From Gammaproteobacteria bacterium (GTDB lineage: Bacteria; Pseudomonadota; Gammaproteobacteria; UBA9214): 7,743 nt of DNA. Each line of letters opens with the position of its first letter. Within the stretch, counting starts at the first letter, position 1. The notes under the pieces were generated by a model, which saw nothing but the letters and a program-made list of their open reading frames with translations, did not search any database and had not been told where the DNA came from. The position numbers and the translations under genes are program-made. The stretch covers positions 1-7,743 of the forward strand of contig JAOUCV010000089.1 in the NCBI GenBank assembly GCA_029859555.1, written 5' to 3'. This document shows positions 5,509-7,743 of this stretch, in pieces.

Positions 5509-7542
5509 TCAGTCGAAATGATAGATCACTGATACCGCAATAAAGCTGGTGTCGTAGTCCTGGGTATCCTCGCCCAGTAGCAGCATGTTATTGACACTGT
5601 CTACCTGCAGATCATCGTAGGCCCAGTTGTCAGCATCATAGTCCTCATACCAGTAACTCAGCTTGAAGGCGAGGTTATAGTGGTAGCGATACAGGGCCCA
5701 TAACTTCAGGCGGGTCAGTTCCGTTTTCAGATCCGGGTACTGGCCCACCGTGCCCGTAGCAGCCAGATCAGTCAGGTCTGCATCCCCGGTCGCCTTTGAA
5801 TAGGTCAGGTCCGCACCCACATCCCACTTACCACGGATTTTAGTAATCTGCGCACCAATGCCAAACGTATCCACCGTGTCATCGAACTCCGCCTTCCAGT
5901 CGGCTACCCGCAGAGGATCTGCTGCCCAGCCATATTGGGTGGACTCGATATCTTCGCGAGTGTAATAAGCATGGGTGGTGACCTCACGGCCAGGCTGGTA
6001 ACTCACGTCCAGGGTATAGGTTGGCTGTATCGATTCCGTCAGCCCCACCTCCGAGTTTTCGTAGTCGTCCTTGATGTAGTCAGCGCTCAGTGAAAGGCTC
6101 AGGTTGTCAGCCGGCATATAGTCGATCAGCGCACCCAGCTTGGTCCGGTCCCTGTCTGCCAGGTAATACTTGCGCATGGCGGGGTTTTCGCCAACCGGCG
6201 TACGATAATTGCTGCCGTCGCGCTCACCGGTCTCTGCATACAAGGCCAGGTTGACATCTGCATGCGGACGCAGCTTCCATTTTGCGAACAGCGTGTTTTC
6301 ATCCGTATCCTCGCGCTCTGCATCCGCGTAGTCGCGGGACATGTCATCATAGCTGTAACCGCCGCGCAGGCTCATGCTGCTGTTGATGCGGTAGTTCGCG
6401 GTCAGGTCGAGGCGGTTACGCTCGTAGCTGAGGGGACGGTTCTCGACGGACCTGGCCGGACCATCATCTGCTACGACATAGGAATAGTCGGTTACAGAGG
6501 AATCGTTGTCGCGCTCGTTATAAGTGTAGCCCGCACTCAACCGTAGTTTTGGCAGTGGCCGGGACGCCAGTTTCAGTTGCACTGTATTCAGCCAGACCTC
6601 ACCATTCAAATCTTTGCGCGGCAGTTCACCCACTGTCTGGTTCACGCTGTACGGCTGGTAGTGCTGGTCCTGGTTCATGAGGCCGGTCGACAGCACACCC
6701 GTGAAGCGTGTTTTATAGGGTAACTGGTAACCCAGCGAGGCAGTCAGCTGGTGGAACTCGTTGTCCGGTGCCAGCGCCAGGCTGCCCCTGGAACCATCAG
6801 GCGCCGCCGGGTTGTAATCGTCCCAACCCAGGGACTGATGGTCATTATCGAACAGCGACATGTGATAGGCGAGCTGGAACTGCAACTGTTCCTGCGCATA
6901 CTTTAACGAGATATCCAGGCGGTCCGTCTGGTAATCCACCGGCTCCGGCAGCAGTGCGGAATAGGCGTTCCGGGCCACCTGGGTTGCACTGTATGCCATG
7001 GCGCTGCCGGACTTGCCCGTTCCCTCTTTGGTCTCGTGGTTGTAGGCAACATCGAATACCCAGTTATTGCGGGTAAACAGCCGGCCGCCCAGACCGAGAC
7101 GCTTGCGCTCGGTCTCGAGCTCAAAGGATGTCAAACGACCGTTGCCCAGCGTCAGCGAGGAATCACCGGGATTACGGTAGGGAGTGCTGACGCTATCACT
7201 GTAGTAGTTGGGCAACTGATCGTATTCCAGGAAATACTCGTGCCGCCCCTGGTAACCGAAGTCCAGTCGCAGGTAACGGGAGTCAAGCCCGAGGTTCGTG
7301 CCCCTGGCCTGCCAGAAGCCCCCTTCCTCACCGTAACGGTGGGCAGTAATATCACCCAGCAGGTAGACCCCCTCATCCTCAAGCCCGGTATAGCGCCCAA
7401 ACCGGTAGGCATCATCGGTAACGTAACCGACACCGAGTTCCACCTGGCTGTGGGTGGGTTCCGACATATCCAGTGCAAGTGCCGCCAGCGGGACAAAGGC
7501 CGAGCAGGTCGCCAATATCAACAGCAGTGGTTTTCTATCCAT
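5509..7542 (-). CDS. mtrB: MtrB/PioB-family decaheme-associated outer-membrane beta-barrel
   Basis: Outer-membrane porin of 677 residues that sheathes an MtrA-type decaheme cytochrome, making an electron conduit across the outer membrane. A signal peptide (residues 1-23) has its core at PLLLILATCSAFVPLAAL and likely cleavage after ALA. The early motif RFGRYTGL (47-54) is characteristic of the MtrB/PioB family. The rest consists of alternating short amphipathic strands and polar Asp/Tyr-rich loops, ending in VSVIYHFD, close to the aromatic C-terminal signal used by BAM. Its length is near that of Shewanella MtrB. The ATG at 7542 was chosen because it directly precedes the signal peptide; an in-frame upstream ATG (7635) would add 31 residues overlapping the preceding cytochrome gene and bury the signal. 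The mature protein has no cysteine, so the CXXC found near the N-terminus of Shewanella MtrB is missing. It follows the MtrA-like gene by 35 bases, as in mtrAB, pioAB and mtoAB. The family is certain; the direction of electron flow is not. Confidence 0.92.
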   Translation of the reverse strand: MDRKPLLLILATCSAFVPLAALALDMSEPTHSQVELGVGYVTDDAYRFGRYTGLEDEGVYLLGDITAHRYGEEGGFWQARGTNLGLDSRYLRLDFGYQGRHEYFLEYDQLPNYYSDSVSTPYRNPGDSSLTLGNGRLTSFELETERKRLGLGGRLFTRNNWVFDVAYNHETKEGTGKSGSAMAYSATQVARNAYSALLPEPVDYQTDRLDISLKYAQEQLQFQLAYHMSLFDNDHQSLGWDDYNPAAPDGSRGSLALAPDNEFHQLTASLGYQLPYKTRFTGVLSTGLMNQDQHYQPYSVNQTVGELPRKDLNGEVWLNTVQLKLASRPLPKLRLSAGYTYNERDNDSSVTDYSYVVADDGPARSVENRPLSYERNRLDLTANYRINSSMSLRGGYSYDDMSRDYADAEREDTDENTLFAKWKLRPHADVNLALYAETGERDGSNYRTPVGENPAMRKYYLADRDRTKLGALIDYMPADNLSLSLSADYIKDDYENSEVGLTESIQPTYTLDVSYQPGREVTTHAYYTREDIESTQYGWAADPLRVADWKAEFDDTVDTFGIGAQITKIRGKWDVGADLTYSKATGDADLTDLAATGTVGQYPDLKTELTRLKLWALYRYHYNLAFKLSYWYEDYDADNWAYDDLQVDSVNNMLLLGEDTQDYDTSFIAVSVIYHFD

Positions 7543-7577
7543 TCCATTCAGCCTGTTTATAAAACCGACTCCTGCGG

Positions 7578-7743
7578 CTAGCGCAGCAGGTTGGGGCCTG
7601 ACGGATGATTCGAGCCATGCACCTGCCTGTGACAATTCAGGCAGTTCTCACCCACGACAAAACGTGCATTGGCAGCACCCGGACCGGCAAAATCCTGCAA
7701 GCGCCGCACATGCCCGCTGCCACCTCCTCCGCCGCTGCCGGGA
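7578..7743 (-). CDS. mtrA: C-terminal end of an MtrA/DmsE-type multiheme c-type cytochrome (partial, runs off the window)
   Basis: Only the last 54 residues are present; the stop is at 7578-7580 and the gene continues beyond 7743 on the minus strand. The fragment opens with a glycine-rich stretch ([10 protein letters not shown]), then [10 protein letters not shown], a heme motif CLNCH followed by [11 protein letters not shown], and ends NLLR. The CLNCH-x3-HGSNHPSG ending is typical of the last heme region of MtrA/PioA/DmsE decaheme cytochromes. Position and strand, 35 bases before the MtrB-like gene, fit the classic mtrA-mtrB order. Expected role: periplasmic cytochrome inserted in the MtrB barrel, conducting electrons across the outer membrane. 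Heme number and full length cannot be seen. It is too short and truncated to stand out as an open reading frame. Confidence 0.88.
   Translation of the reverse strand, partial: PGSGGGGGSGHVRRLQDFAGPGAANARFVVGENCLNCHRQVHGSNHPSGPNLLR

Noticed and set aside
7036..7581. Plus-strand open frame of 181 codons
   Set aside because: Antisense to the well-supported MtrB-like N-terminus; no recognisable family.
7543..7635. 31-residue N-terminal extension of the MtrB-like protein
   Set aside because: It would overlap the MtrA-like C-terminus and put a non-signal segment before a clear signal peptide; the start at 7542 is preferred.

Overview
This 7.7 kb window (moderately high GC by eye) looks like chromosome from a proteobacterium, most likely a gammaproteobacterium. 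The grounds are the gene families present (octaheme tetrathionate-reductase-type cytochrome, YeeE/YedE sulfur transporter, MtrA/MtrB outer-membrane electron conduit), the Gram-negative signal peptides and a beta-barrel ending in an aromatic residue. No marker gene is present, so the genus cannot be given. Coding density is high, and no gene-free stretch exceeds about 175 bases.

Two gene blocks run towards each other. The plus-strand block (68-4790) holds four tightly packed genes: a very large 15-heme c-type cytochrome, two half-size YeeE/YedE membrane proteins, and a membrane-anchored rhodanese-fold protein. Two of the three junctions are ATGA stop/start overlaps and the third is a 3-base gap, so this is almost certainly one translationally coupled operon. 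The minus-strand block (window end down to 4957) holds the last 54 residues of an MtrA/DmsE-type multiheme cytochrome, then an MtrB/PioB-type outer-membrane barrel, then a small tetraheme cytochrome of the c3/c7 class. That small gene may have its own promoter with an FNR/ANR-like box.

Read together, the minus block is an extracellular electron transfer module: MtrA inside the MtrB pore carries electrons across the outer membrane, and the small cytochrome is a plausible periplasmic shuttle. The plus block looks like periplasmic sulfur-compound (or small oxyanion) redox chemistry, joined to import of a sulfur species and a rhodanese-like binding or handling protein. The most unusual item is the 15-heme cytochrome. 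Its N-terminal half is a complete octaheme tetrathionate-reductase-type domain. Its C-terminal half looks like a diverged second copy of that domain, with one heme motif and the lysine-bearing segment lost and an EF-hand loop gained. That the two blocks cooperate, with sulfur redox linked to an outer-membrane conduit, is inferred from adjacency and not shown by the sequence.
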